Shown here piece by piece: positions 28,701 to 35,409 of a stretch of 64,000 nt of DNA (positions are counted from its first letter, which is position 1; the number at the start of each line of letters is the position of its first letter). Under the pieces are notes generated by a model, which was not told the DNA's origin, did not search any database, and worked only from the letters and a program-made list of their open reading frames with translations. The stretch is from the NCBI GenBank assembly GCA_018365455.1, contig JAGZJZ010000009.1, positions 114,678-178,677 of the forward strand, written 5' to 3'. The translations under genes were made by a program, and so were the position numbers. The DNA comes from Clostridiales bacterium (GTDB taxonomy: Bacteria > Bacillota > Clostridia > Lachnospirales > Lachnospiraceae).

Positions 28701-29064
28701 CCTCTAAGAGAATACCAATTGTTTTATTTTTATAATTCTGATCTGTTCCGCAGGTGTTGGTGACATAGAGATCCCTCTTTGCCGCATATTCCGGGTAAAT
28801 ATGATACTCCCCCTGTGGAAAATTCAATATTACAGGTTGTCCGTCCAGCGCTCTCACTGCCTCAATTGCCTTTTGAATTGCAACGGCACTATCCCTGGCA
28901 CCGCTGGGATCTGCCCCGAAATCCGTCACATTAATCACTGCTGCATCTGATCCATCTGTGGGATCAGCACTTTCTGCAAATGCAGTAATTCCCCCAAGAT
29001 CCAACCCTGAAAAGACCAGGCACAGGGTTAGCAAAATAACTGCTGCTTTCTTCAAAACCTCCAT
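22750..29064 (-). CDS. Secreted GH110 alpha-1,3-galactosidase (blood-group-B type) with accessory domains
   Basis: GH110 enzymes remove terminal alpha-1,3-linked galactose from blood-group-B antigens and related host glycans. This 2104-residue protein begins with a signal peptide (residues 1-30, ending TAFA/ES). The catalytic parallel beta-helix spans about 40-640: it opens with NVTDFGADPSGARDS and carries the family signature NPHDDPINVHGT near residue 365, whose paired Asp residues are catalytic in known members. Then follow Ig-like (Big_2-type) domains (about 640-820), a jelly roll (about 835-1015), a repetitive polar linker (about 1125-1205), cadherin-like beta sandwiches (about 1310-1500), an NPCBM module (about 1515-1650, with GIGTHANS), an InlB-like repeat (about 1850-1920) and two Fn3 domains (about 1925-2104). 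There is no LPXTG or SLH anchor. Confidence 0.92.
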   Translation of the reverse strand: MEVLKKAAVILLTLCLVFSGLDLGGITAFAESADPTDGSDAAVINVTDFGADPSGARDSAVAIQKAIEAVRALDGQPVILNFPQGEYHIYPEYAAKRDLYVTNTCGTDQNYKNKTIGILLEDLNNVTIEGNDSLFMFHGKMTTLSTIGCNNVTFQNFSFDFQVPTVVDVTVEETGDGYAVAYVPECYKYEIDGTNVNWLSDISPYSGKRYWTARNNMVYTQRYDLASGETWRGSTGFNPLFRNVTGIEDLGNHRLKFTYTNMDSELKPGICYQMRNTVRDTPGTFIWESKDVALQNINAYFLHGFGMVGQFSENITYDGVNFKTPANSGRTTAGYADFVQMSGCKGLIDIKNCLFSNPHDDPINVHGTFLQVVEKMAPNKVKVRYMHNETAGFPNFYVGDQVEFMTRGNMVPIANSQATVTNVEGPGPGNLTDIIITLDQDIPAEIGPNTHVVENITYTPEVHITNNVFQATPTRGILVTTRQPVLIENNYFDSMNMAAIYISNDASNWFESGPVKDVTIRNNIFDKCASPVIYIDPTGTPDVNNPVHENVLIEGNQIYMENGNVLSAKSVKNLQFLNNTILRYDPGVELKLSADHRKLEVNETAELTTDVRGNSLNSNLYSFDACNQVSLKGNIYEGGLNKRANLTGGMSADEKYIAIDKSEGVKIGTDNKTPAVGTVYYQSSDESVVTVSDSGRVSAAGEGVAKVKAYTVQEGRRFESDEVTFYVGEGSGAVMPERIRIVSEGDSITSINGTLQFRAEVFPAEAVDQSVTWSVINPVTGEASQAAVIDSNGLLTARQEGAVIVRASTINQVQADSLAVISTPASGGLKDNWQIVREDSNGWKLEEDRDAVSVLAQGNSLWATGNSVKNIITTDFTGSADDVTAVVKLSGKTGADYDEAGLIFYQDDDNYTAVQRKHGTGNAVLAVVNEQGGSPSENPSLPDMENEDIYLKLVKTGTDITGYYRVDENEEWTAIRTVSNAGLGGSFRAGILVGGGNSSSWFTISDMSVNGMDYGFKNTNHAPTAADITYQMPQSGHAAAGDQVSVSYRYEDEDGDEEQNTVISWLVSDSEDGIYQPLAGLTGNEITLPDNFAGKYVKAAVIPVDARGKCGLITYGDAFSVAGKGTYAGNEVHRDNDVSAEKDAYTGNEASSDKDAYPGNDVSADKNAYTGNEASSDKDAYTGKEVSADKDGYTDKEAFGDKNSREMGMSAEAGLKKAGISGTDFNDFQSDTRYYVTTAGPETEFIDLDFETKDQNAVIQLTVNGGVLEKGAAGTVSCKQVPLIANHNIIEARVTAADGLDRAYYRFIIMRRGYNDPTLSSILVDGSAIDFDPDTTEYYINQDSEKEVSIAAFKGNDSSVVTITKGTDRIVGTEKTVPVIPGINQIVIGVKPDTNAASRYYTLHVRVPKDDDNQLLKMEFSNEIAMNRQFEPDILAYSGTTGSSAGSLKLEAQDLGAKIRVLYNGKETLSDDYKVTVPLDIYNGINRVVVIVTAKNGEQRVYRAEIEGRAETSANDRNWLSYTIGWGSIHIDSAMNGTPITLLNDKNERVEYARGIGTHANSTIIFQVEGKGYERFQSFVGVDASQNGKGSVTFKVKADDKEVFNSQELTSASPQKFVDIDLKGVKTLTLIADQGADNGNDHADWADAKFTGRIAEREDSTQYQVKIQTEGAGSVETSAQDGKITKNDSLVLTFIPEDGYVVDKAYVNGKPIQVNSMNQSVIANVKEDITVSVVFRDKNEIVCTCLLTNLTFSGSELSIDKKGDKKMLLLEAAARLEGSCQIEGHSQKEITYAYEIISDTTGSAVITEGSKLTVDNQGIVTVRVKASAEDTNVLMETAKFVVTVKPVQGPEPVTYTVKFNPNGGTVSKSEITVKANSLFGTLPVPSRKGYRFTGWYHGTKLVKNTDICKGNMTLTAKWEQIPVKPSTVTNLKVSGASQKKIKLKWGKVTGADTYKVYRYNDKKKKWNTLKTTTGTSYTDTKLEPGVKYKYCVAASNSAGTGKKSKTLITAAKPVKPALKVTAAGKGAVKISWKKQKAYKIDIYMKTGDGKYSKIKSKSAKSTSYVKSGLKKGKTYRFRIRAYARPASKVKVYSEYSAVRRVTIK
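25464..25690 (-). repeat. 36-bp in-frame tandem repeats in the GH110 linker
   Basis: About six copies of a 36-bp unit encode 12-residue repeats of the type DAYTGNEASSDK, alternating with DAYPGNDVSADK. Some neighbouring copies are almost identical at the DNA level. The unit length keeps the frame open, so copy number could change without breaking the protein. Confidence 0.85.
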
Positions 29065-29224
29065 AATTTTCCCTCCGATTTCTTCTGTCTGCTACAAACA
29101 AATTTTCTTGCAGAACTTTGTTTATTCGATTATAATCTTACATTATTTGGAAGTACATATGATTTTCTTGACAAAAAATACAATATTCTTAACCGTAATT
29201 CCTTCCAGAACCTGTAAATTACTT

Positions 29225-29253
29225 TTGACAAACCTCCACCGCCCACCTATAAT
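29225..29253 (+). promoter_or_regulatory. Promoter of the L,D-transpeptidase gene
   Basis: Perfect consensus: TTGACA, 17 bases, TATAAT. The coding start at 29299 follows a GGGAGGT site, leaving a leader of about 40 bases. Strong constitutive expression is expected. Confidence 0.85.
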
Positions 29254-29298
29254 AAAAACAACAGCATTTTACAGGAAATACCAAACGGGAGGTACCAT

Positions 29299-30489
29299 AT
29301 GAAAAAGTATTTTAACAGCACCAGCGGGAGTTTGAAAATTCATTTCCGCCATCTCCACGACCCACTTTGCGGCATATTTGCCCCAGGTTCTAAGATTGTA
29401 AGACTATTCTTCCTATTCGCAGTAATTCTGACCATGGCAGCCGCCATATCCATCCCCACCCAGGCAGCGTCCCAAAAAACGCTAAAAGACGTCCGAAAAG
29501 CTCCCGCCAAAAAAGGGGACTGGGTTAAGAGAGGAACTAAATGGAAATACCGCTACACCAACAAGACCTATGCGAAAAATACCTGGCTCAAAATAAACGG
29601 CAAGTATTACTATTTCAAAAGCAGCGGAAACATGGATACCGGTTGGAAGACATATAATAGACAAAAATATTATCTGAATAAAAACGGAGATATGGCAACA
29701 GGATGGGTTTCCTATAAGAAAAAATGGTATTACTTCAATAAAAACGGGACAATGGCTTCCAACAAATGGATTACCTATAAGAAGCAGAAGTATTATGTGG
29801 GTGCCAAAGGAGTCATGGCTGCCGGATGGAAGACCATACAAAAGAAAAAATACTATTTTAATAAAAACGGACAGCTGATGAACGGCTGGGCAAAGGTAAA
29901 AAATGACTGGTACTATCTGAAAAAAGACGGATCTCTTTCTTCCTATAAGAAAGCAAGCCAGATGATCTTCGTGGAAGCAACCGGAAGTACAGCAGAATTT
30001 ACCATGCTGGAGAAAAAAAATGATACTACCTGGAATGAAATCCTAAGCACAACGGCATACGTAGGACGGCGGGGAGTAGGTCCTACATCCGAGGGACTTG
30101 CCACCACACCAGAAGGAACATACAGTTTTGGCGTAGCATTTGGCAATAACTCTAGTCCGGGTACTGCATTTCCCTATACGAAGATCAATCCTTCCCATTA
30201 TTGGGTAGACGATCCAAACTCACAGTATTACAACAAATTTGTCAGTACAAAAAATGTAACGCCGGACTGGAACAGTGCCGAACATTTATCAGAATATCCC
30301 ACGGCATATGCCTATGCACTTTCCATCAACTACAATACCGCCTGTACCCCGGGCGCAGGCTCAGCTATCTTCCTCCATTGCTTCGGAGGCGGCGCCACTG
30401 CCGGATGCGTAGCTATTCCGGAACAGGATATGGTTTTTGTATTGCAGCATATAAAAAGAGATGCATTGATTCATATTTCCAGAAAATAA
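29299..30489 (+). CDS. L,D-transpeptidase (YkuD-like) with cell-wall-binding repeats
   Basis: A 396-residue exported wall enzyme. A hydrophobic signal segment lies at about residues 33-56 after an unusually long basic N-terminus, and ends in TQAAS. Residues 75-220 contain about six to seven choline/glucan-binding-type repeats of roughly 20 residues (for example GWVSYKKKWYYFNKNGTMA). The C-terminal 170 residues form a YkuD-type catalytic domain with the motif FLHCFGG and the Cys in TAGCVAIPEQD. Such enzymes make 3-3 cross-links in peptidoglycan or attach proteins to it. A perfect promoter and GGGAGGT site precede the gene, which is divergent from the GH110 gene. Wall-binding repeats would hold it at the cell surface. 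Confidence 0.85.
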   Translation: MKKYFNSTSGSLKIHFRHLHDPLCGIFAPGSKIVRLFFLFAVILTMAAAISIPTQAASQKTLKDVRKAPAKKGDWVKRGTKWKYRYTNKTYAKNTWLKINGKYYYFKSSGNMDTGWKTYNRQKYYLNKNGDMATGWVSYKKKWYYFNKNGTMASNKWITYKKQKYYVGAKGVMAAGWKTIQKKKYYFNKNGQLMNGWAKVKNDWYYLKKDGSLSSYKKASQMIFVEATGSTAEFTMLEKKNDTTWNEILSTTAYVGRRGVGPTSEGLATTPEGTYSFGVAFGNNSSPGTAFPYTKINPSHYWVDDPNSQYYNKFVSTKNVTPDWNSAEHLSEYPTAYAYALSINYNTACTPGAGSAIFLHCFGGGATAGCVAIPEQDMVFVLQHIKRDALIHISRK

Positions 30490-30565
30490 ATTTTTTGACG
30501 GCATGCCGTTTTCCACTACACTTGTAAATGCGTCATGATTATTGATAAACTTTGCACTTTCGATG

Positions 30566-30574
30566 TGGTATACT
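30566..30574 (+). promoter_or_regulatory. Extended -10 element before the small coiled-coil gene
   Basis: TGGTATACT fits an extended -10 (TGnTATAAT) about 50 bases ahead of the start codon at 30628. A matching -35 box is not evident. Confidence 0.4.
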
Positions 30575-30627
30575 GTACAACAAAGAAAGAACTATTGACA
30601 TATGCACTTCATTAGGAGGTTTGTAAT

Positions 30628-30918
30628 ATGACAGATACTGAAAAGCTGGACACGTTGATTGAACTTGTAAAAGATAATAACAAACGTCTTGAAAATGTTG
30701 AAAAAGAAATTAATAACATACAAAAAGAGGTTACGGGTATTAAAGTTACACTTAAAAACTAGACTAACCGCAATATAAGAGTTATTGCTGAAGGACATCT
30801 TGATCTGTCCCGTAAGCTAAACGTGGCAGTGAGGATTGCCAGCGACATAAAAGCAAAGCAAGAAATACAGGATATTTATTTAAATACGCATGAAACAAAA
30901 CTAAATAATAAAAACTAG
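30628..30918 (+). pseudogene. Small coiled-coil protein gene split by an in-frame TAG
   Basis: AGGAGG (30614-30619) precedes an ATG. The frame reads 44 residues (MTDTEKLDTLIELVKDN...) to a TAG at 30760-30762 and then continues in the same frame for 51 more codons to a second TAG at 30916. The part after the first stop (beginning TNRNIRVIAEGHLDLSRKL) continues the same amphipathic, Lys/Glu/Asn-rich character, as in small Firmicutes coiled-coil proteins of unknown function. The simplest reading is a nonsense mutation in a protein of about 96 residues. A functional 44-residue peptide, or read-through of the TAG, is possible. Function unknown. Confidence 0.7.
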
Positions 30919-30991
30919 TACGATAGCGGATACTAAATTCATAGTTATTTGTGCAATGCAGCTTTAATACACCTCTATGACAAACTAAAAT

Positions 30992-31032
30992 AGTACGATA
31001 AACAGTTTTATTACTGCTTATCGTACTGTTTT
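30992..31032. terminator. Convergent terminator between the split ORF and rsmI
   Basis: Long stem AGTACGATAA-ACAG/CTG-CTTATCGTACT followed by GTTTTGATTT on the plus strand and with an A/T-rich run on the other side. It separates the plus-strand small gene from minus-strand rsmI. Confidence 0.8.
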
Positions 31033-31045
31033 GATTTAAAAAGCA

Positions 31046-31882
31046 TTATATTAATTCCTGGTAAACATCCCGTTTACTGATTCCCCGATCCTTGGCAACA
31101 CATTTCATCGCTTCCTTTTTATCCATTCCGATATCCTGATAGCGCTTCATATGCTCCTCTATGGTTAATTCCTCCCAGGCTTTGCGCGCCTCTTCCCGAA
31201 TCTCCTGGCGGCTTCTGCCTTCGATCACCAGCACACATTCCCCTCTGGGGTCCACTTCCCTATAATGGGCTAACGCCTCTTCCATAGTCGTGACAAAAGC
31301 AGTCTCATGCTTCTTGGTCAATTCCCGGCATACCGTAAGCTTCCGGTTTCCAAGCACTGACAAGAGCTCCTCCAGGGTGCGTACAAGCCTGTGCGGTGCC
31401 TCATACAGAATCATGGTTCTGGTCTCACCTTCTAACTCAGCCAGCACTTCCTTCTTCTCTTTCTTATCAGCGGGCAGAAATGCTTCAAATGCAAACCGCC
31501 TTGTGGAAAGCCCGGACAGAGTCAGAGCCGTAATACACGCTGCCGCCCCGGGAAGGGAAGTTACTTCCACTCCTGCTTCATAGCACAAACGCACCAGTTC
31601 TTCACCCGGATCTGAGATCCCAGGCGTCCCCGCATCTGTTATTAACGCTATATTTTTCCCGTCTCTCATCTGTTCAATGAGATAATGCGCCTTGTCAATT
31701 TTATTGTACTCATGATAGCTGGTCATGGGAGTCTTAATGTCAAAATGATTCAGCAGCTTGATGCTGTTTCTCGTATCCTCGGCTGCAATTAAATCCACTT
31801 CCTTCAAAATACGGAGTACACGCATCGTAATATCTTCCAGATTTCCTATTGGCGTAGCACATAAATATAATTTTCCCTGCAT
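31046..31882 (-). CDS. rsmI: 16S rRNA (cytidine-1402-2'-O)-methyltransferase
   Basis: A 278-residue tetrapyrrole-methylase-fold enzyme that uses S-adenosylmethionine to methylate C1402 of 16S rRNA in the decoding centre. The family hallmarks are all present: LYLCATPIGNLEDIT at the start, AEDTRNSIKLL, the SAM-binding ITDAGTPGISDPG, and FLPADKKEKKEVL with ILYEAPHRL. Its length is normal. AAGGAGATGATC precedes the ATG. It is the last gene of the minus-strand housekeeping cluster after trmN6, with a gap of about 110 bases. Confidence 0.96.
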   Translation of the reverse strand: MQGKLYLCATPIGNLEDITMRVLRILKEVDLIAAEDTRNSIKLLNHFDIKTPMTSYHEYNKIDKAHYLIEQMRDGKNIALITDAGTPGISDPGEELVRLCYEAGVEVTSLPGAAACITALTLSGLSTRRFAFEAFLPADKKEKKEVLAELEGETRTMILYEAPHRLVRTLEELLSVLGNRKLTVCRELTKKHETAFVTTMEEALAHYREVDPRGECVLVIEGRSRQEIREEARKAWEELTIEEHMKRYQDIGMDKKEAMKCVAKDRGISKRDVYQELI

Positions 31883-31993
31883 GTGATCATCTCCTTTTAC
31901 TAATTCCCATAAATGAGTACCGGATTGCGTAAATAACTGTGAGCAGAGTCCCTGATCTCTGCTTCAGGTGTGCTTCTGTGAAGCGGCTTAAGA

Positions 31994-32731
31994 TCAATAA
32001 CCATATACGTCGTAAATTTCATCAGTATATACACCAGGTTCTTTGTACACAATCAATGGTTTTTCAACGGTTATCCGGGGTTTTCCACCCTTTAATCCTT
32101 CGATCAGCACCATATTCGGCTCTTTGTCCACAAAGGGATATACTAACCGCATCCGCTTAGGCTCCAAACGATGTGCCGTCATCTTCGTCATAATCTCAGC
32201 CATCCGAAATGGCCTGTGCACCATATAGAACCTTCCGCCCGGTCGCAGCAGCCTGGACGCCTGTCCAATTACATCATCCAGCGTACACAGAATCTCATGT
32301 CTCGCAATCGCCTTAGGCATATCCGGATTGACCAGGCCATGGTTTCCTGTCATATAAGGCGGATTACTTGTAATAACATCAAAAGAAGCCGCATCAAATA
32401 ATGTATGGGCCTCTTTGATATCTCCTTGTACAATAGAAATCTGATCTTCCAGATGATTGTAGAGAACACTCCTCCTTGCCATATCAGCGCTGGCTTCCTG
32501 AATCTCCAGACCGGTAAAATGCTCTCCACTGGTTTTTGCCTTTAGCAAAATGGGAATAATACCGGTTCCGGTTCCCAGATCCAGTGCCTTCTCTCCCTGC
32601 TTTACACGGGCAAAACCGGAAAGCAGCACCGCATCCATTCCAAAGCAGAATGTCTTATCATTTTGAATAATCTTATATCCGTTGCGCTCCAGATCGTCCA
32701 GGCGCTCACCGGGATACAGCTCAATTGTCAT
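31994..32731 (-). CDS. trmN6: tRNA1(Val) A37 N6-methyltransferase-like (YabB/TrmN6)
   Basis: A 245-residue class I methyltransferase. It has the SAM motif LDLGTGTGIIPILL (near residue 48) and the N6-adenine motif TSNPPYMTG. Both define the TrmN6/YfiC/YabB group, which methylates A37 or neighbouring adenines of tRNA. The start overlaps the end of ricT by 11 bases, so translation is coupled. In Bacillus the yabB gene also lies beside yaaT and the rsmI homologue, so the context agrees with the assignment. The precise tRNA substrate is inferred from family membership. Confidence 0.88.
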   Translation of the reverse strand: MTIELYPGERLDDLERNGYKIIQNDKTFCFGMDAVLLSGFARVKQGEKALDLGTGTGIIPILLKAKTSGEHFTGLEIQEASADMARRSVLYNHLEDQISIVQGDIKEAHTLFDAASFDVITSNPPYMTGNHGLVNPDMPKAIARHEILCTLDDVIGQASRLLRPGGRFYMVHRPFRMAEIMTKMTAHRLEPKRMRLVYPFVDKEPNMVLIEGLKGGKPRITVEKPLIVYKEPGVYTDEIYDVYGY

Positions 32732-33626
32732 CTAACTTGGATTTCCCTTCTTTTTTCTCCATCTCTTCCAGCTGCTTCAATTCCTTATCCACGCTGATCT
32801 TCTCTTTCTTGCGTTTCGGTTTGAATTTCAGCTGGTCCACTTTATAATCACGAATTTCTTTTTCATCATTAACTTCTACGATTACTTTTACGGTCTGGCG
32901 AAGCACACTGACACTTTGAACTTCACCTTTTAATCCATCTTCCGCAAGAACACGATCCCCCACATTTGGCAGCCTGCTGTTCAGATATTCATAGGTCTCT
33001 TCTTCATTCTTCAGACAGCACATCAATCTTCCGCATACGCCGGATATCTTGGTGGGATTTAAAGATAGATTCTGTTCTTTCGCCATTTTAATGGATACCG
33101 GCGCAAACTCCGCGAGGTATGTATTACAGCAGAGCGGACGGCCGCAGATTCCGATTCCTCCAAGAATCTTAGTTTCATCACGAACACCGATCTGACGGAG
33201 CTCGATTCTGGTCTTAAATACTGCCGCAAGATCCTTAACCAGATCACGGAAATCGATTCTTCCGTCTGCAGTAAAGTAAAACAGTACTTTATTATTATCA
33301 AAAGTATACTCAGCATCGATGAGTTTCATTTCCAGATTGTGTTTTTTAATCTTCTCCTGGCAGATACGAAGAGCATCCTTTTCCTTTTCTTTATTCTTCA
33401 GCTCTCTTTCCGCATCCTCCTGGGTTGCTACCCGGATCACCGGCTTTAAAGGCTGAACCACCTTCTTCTCATCCATATCCGTAACCTTGGTTACCACGGT
33501 TCCGTATTCCACACCTCTCGCTGTTTCCACGATTACGTGATCCCCTGATTCCATCGTGTAATGCTTGGGATCAAAATAATAGATCTTTCCCGCATTACGA
33601 AATCTAACACCTACAATCTTAACCAT
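32721..33626 (-). CDS. ricT: PSP1-domain protein RicT (YaaT), regulator of RNase Y complex
   Basis: A 301-residue protein with the PSP1 C-terminal domain. In Bacillus RicT (YaaT) forms the Y-complex with RicA and RicF; it carries iron-sulfur clusters, steers RNase Y processing of mRNAs, and supports sporulation and competence. Conserved features are VGVRFRNAGKIYYFDP at the start, VIVETARGVEYGTVV, the Cys-rich IGICGRPLCCNTYL, and GVCGRLMCCLKNEEE. The two CGRxxCC motifs provide the cluster ligands. The gene sits between holB and trmN6, the usual place in Firmicutes. AAAGGAG precedes the ATG. Confidence 0.95.
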   Translation of the reverse strand: MVKIVGVRFRNAGKIYYFDPKHYTMESGDHVIVETARGVEYGTVVTKVTDMDEKKVVQPLKPVIRVATQEDAERELKNKEKEKDALRICQEKIKKHNLEMKLIDAEYTFDNNKVLFYFTADGRIDFRDLVKDLAAVFKTRIELRQIGVRDETKILGGIGICGRPLCCNTYLAEFAPVSIKMAKEQNLSLNPTKISGVCGRLMCCLKNEEETYEYLNSRLPNVGDRVLAEDGLKGEVQSVSVLRQTVKVIVEVNDEKEIRDYKVDQLKFKPKRKKEKISVDKELKQLEEMEKKEGKSKLDDN

Positions 33627-33628
33627 TG

Positions 33629-34618
33629 CTAGTTCTCCTTTATCATAAGGAACAATAATTCCATCGTTAAATCAAAGTTTACATTGGCATTCAGACGCGC
33701 CTTCGCCTTCTGCAATCCACTTAATATCTTCTCAATCCCCTCATAAGAACTCATATTCGTCTGAGCGGAAATCAATCTTACCTGATCCCGGAACACCAGA
33801 CCATTGGGATCTTTCGTTGCCTTAAAGTAAAGCACGTCCCGATACCAGATCGCCAGAATATCCAGGTAGTCCTGTATCTCCATCTTGAATTCCGAAACCG
33901 CTTTGACCGCCGCAATAATATCACTGATATCCATATCTTTTACATGGGTAAGCAGATGAAGTGCAGCTGCCTTAATCTCATTAAAGTTATCCGATGATGC
34001 CAGCTGTACCGCTTTCCCAATGTTTCCCTGGGCAAACGCCACGCAGACATCCGCCTGGTAATCCGGTACTTCCACATTTTCCATCAGATACTTCTTCACC
34101 ATTTCATCCGGCACCGGCTTCATATTTAAAGTTACGCACCTGGATAAAATCGTAGCTAACAGTGAAGTTGCGTTAGCCGTCAGTAAGAGAATGACTACAT
34201 ATGACGGCGGCTCCTCTATTGTCTTCAGTAAAGCATTCTGTGCCTGAACCGTCATCTTCTCAGCGTCCGGCACGATATATACTTTGTAAGGGCTGCTGTA
34301 GGGCTTCACCATAACGTCTCCCACCAGCTTTTCCCTGATATCTTCAACACCTATACTATTGGGCTTATCATGGCTCACCGTAATAATATCCGGATGGTTT
34401 CCGCTTTCAGCCTGTTTGCAGGATCTGCATATACCACACGGCTTTGCTCCTTCTCCCTCACACTGTAATGCCATAGCAAATATATTAGCCAGACTCTTCT
34501 TGCCAGAACCTTTTTCACCATTAAATATATAAGCATGAGAAACCTTGTTCATCTTCATTGCATTCTGTAAATGTTCCACTATTTGTTTGTGTCCTATAAT
34601 CTTATTAAATCCTGGCAT
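33629..34618 (-). CDS. holB: DNA polymerase III subunit delta prime
   Basis: A 329-residue clamp-loader subunit. It carries an AAA+ fold with the P-loop GEKGSGKKSL, a four-Cys zinc module (CxGICRSCKQAE region near residue 65-80), a DAEKMTVQAQNALLKTIEEPP segment with the SRC motif (LSRCVTLNMKP), and a C-terminal helical collar. The SRC motif, which contacts the neighbouring ATP site, is intact. I chose the ATG at 34618 with GAGGAG eight bases upstream, in place of a GTG five codons earlier. It lies between the guanylate-kinase-like gene and ricT, the typical Firmicutes arrangement. Confidence 0.94.
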   Translation of the reverse strand: MPGFNKIIGHKQIVEHLQNAMKMNKVSHAYIFNGEKGSGKKSLANIFAMALQCEGEGAKPCGICRSCKQAESGNHPDIITVSHDKPNSIGVEDIREKLVGDVMVKPYSSPYKVYIVPDAEKMTVQAQNALLKTIEEPPSYVVILLLTANATSLLATILSRCVTLNMKPVPDEMVKKYLMENVEVPDYQADVCVAFAQGNIGKAVQLASSDNFNEIKAAALHLLTHVKDMDISDIIAAVKAVSEFKMEIQDYLDILAIWYRDVLYFKATKDPNGLVFRDQVRLISAQTNMSSYEGIEKILSGLQKAKARLNANVNFDLTMELLFLMIKEN

Positions 34619-34735
34619 AATATCACTCCTCACTGCCTCTTTGCACCATCTGTCTTAGTAAGTCCTATTATATCATAACATAGTCCATTTACCTAGCTTT
34701 TTTGGGTAAATTGTATGAATTGTCTGTGAACCAGT

Positions 34736-35329
34736 TTAATTTATAATCCTATAAATGTATTCCACCACTTCATTTATACAGGCTTCTCTGTCCTTATCAT
34801 TGATAAACCGCTTAGAAATACCTGCATTTGCAATATTTTCTTCTGAAAAGTCCTGGGCATCCGCCAAAAATCTGCGGCACAGTTCCTCGTATTTGGGCTG
34901 TTCCTGCTTTCTTTCCCGTCTCAGCGCCCGCTCAAGCCGGTTGTCATCGGCAACCTCAATATATACAGGCACAACTTTTTTCTCTCCAAAATAAGCTTTC
35001 ATCTTCTCAAAAGATTCCAGTGTCCCAATTGCCAGAAAATTCTCATTATCCAGATCGAACTGTCCATCATCCACCGTGGCATAGCTCCAGATGCCATGAA
35101 TAGTATCATAAGAGCGCATCTCAATCACCTTTCCCGCATTTTGAAGTTCCAACAGTCTGGACTCATCTACAAAATGATATTCTACCCCATCTTTTTCCTT
35201 TGCACGGATCGGACGTGAGGTATAAAGAATTACATTTTTTAAATGTATCTTCTTATTTTTCAATACCTCCTTAAAAATCGTATCTTTCCCAGTTGCACTT
35301 TTTCCCATGATGTAAAATATCTTTCCCAT
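34736..35329 (-). CDS. Guanylate kinase-like nucleotide kinase
   Basis: A 197-residue P-loop kinase of the guanylate kinase fold. The Walker A motif GKSATGKDTIF is at residues 8-18, followed by the GMP-binding region TSRPIRAKEKDGVEYHFV (typical TTR/SRPxRxxExxGxxYxF pattern) and a lid with RERKQEQPKYEELCRRF. Guanylate kinases phosphorylate GMP to GDP. In many Firmicutes thymidylate kinase lies between the decarboxylase and holB; a guanylate-kinase-type paralogue is found here, so it may be a second, specialised copy. I chose the ATG at 35329 with AGAGGA five bases upstream; the ORF could be extended by 18 codons, but without such a site. Confidence 0.82.
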   Translation of the reverse strand: MGKIFYIMGKSATGKDTIFKEVLKNKKIHLKNVILYTSRPIRAKEKDGVEYHFVDESRLLELQNAGKVIEMRSYDTIHGIWSYATVDDGQFDLDNENFLAIGTLESFEKMKAYFGEKKVVPVYIEVADDNRLERALRRERKQEQPKYEELCRRFLADAQDFSEENIANAGISKRFINDKDREACINEVVEYIYRIIN

Positions 35330-35409
35330 AAACATCCTCTTTCTGTAAATTATTAGCGGTGCCGATTCTATACTGCAAAGCAAAGACTTCAGCCTGCAAA
35401 AAAGGTTTC

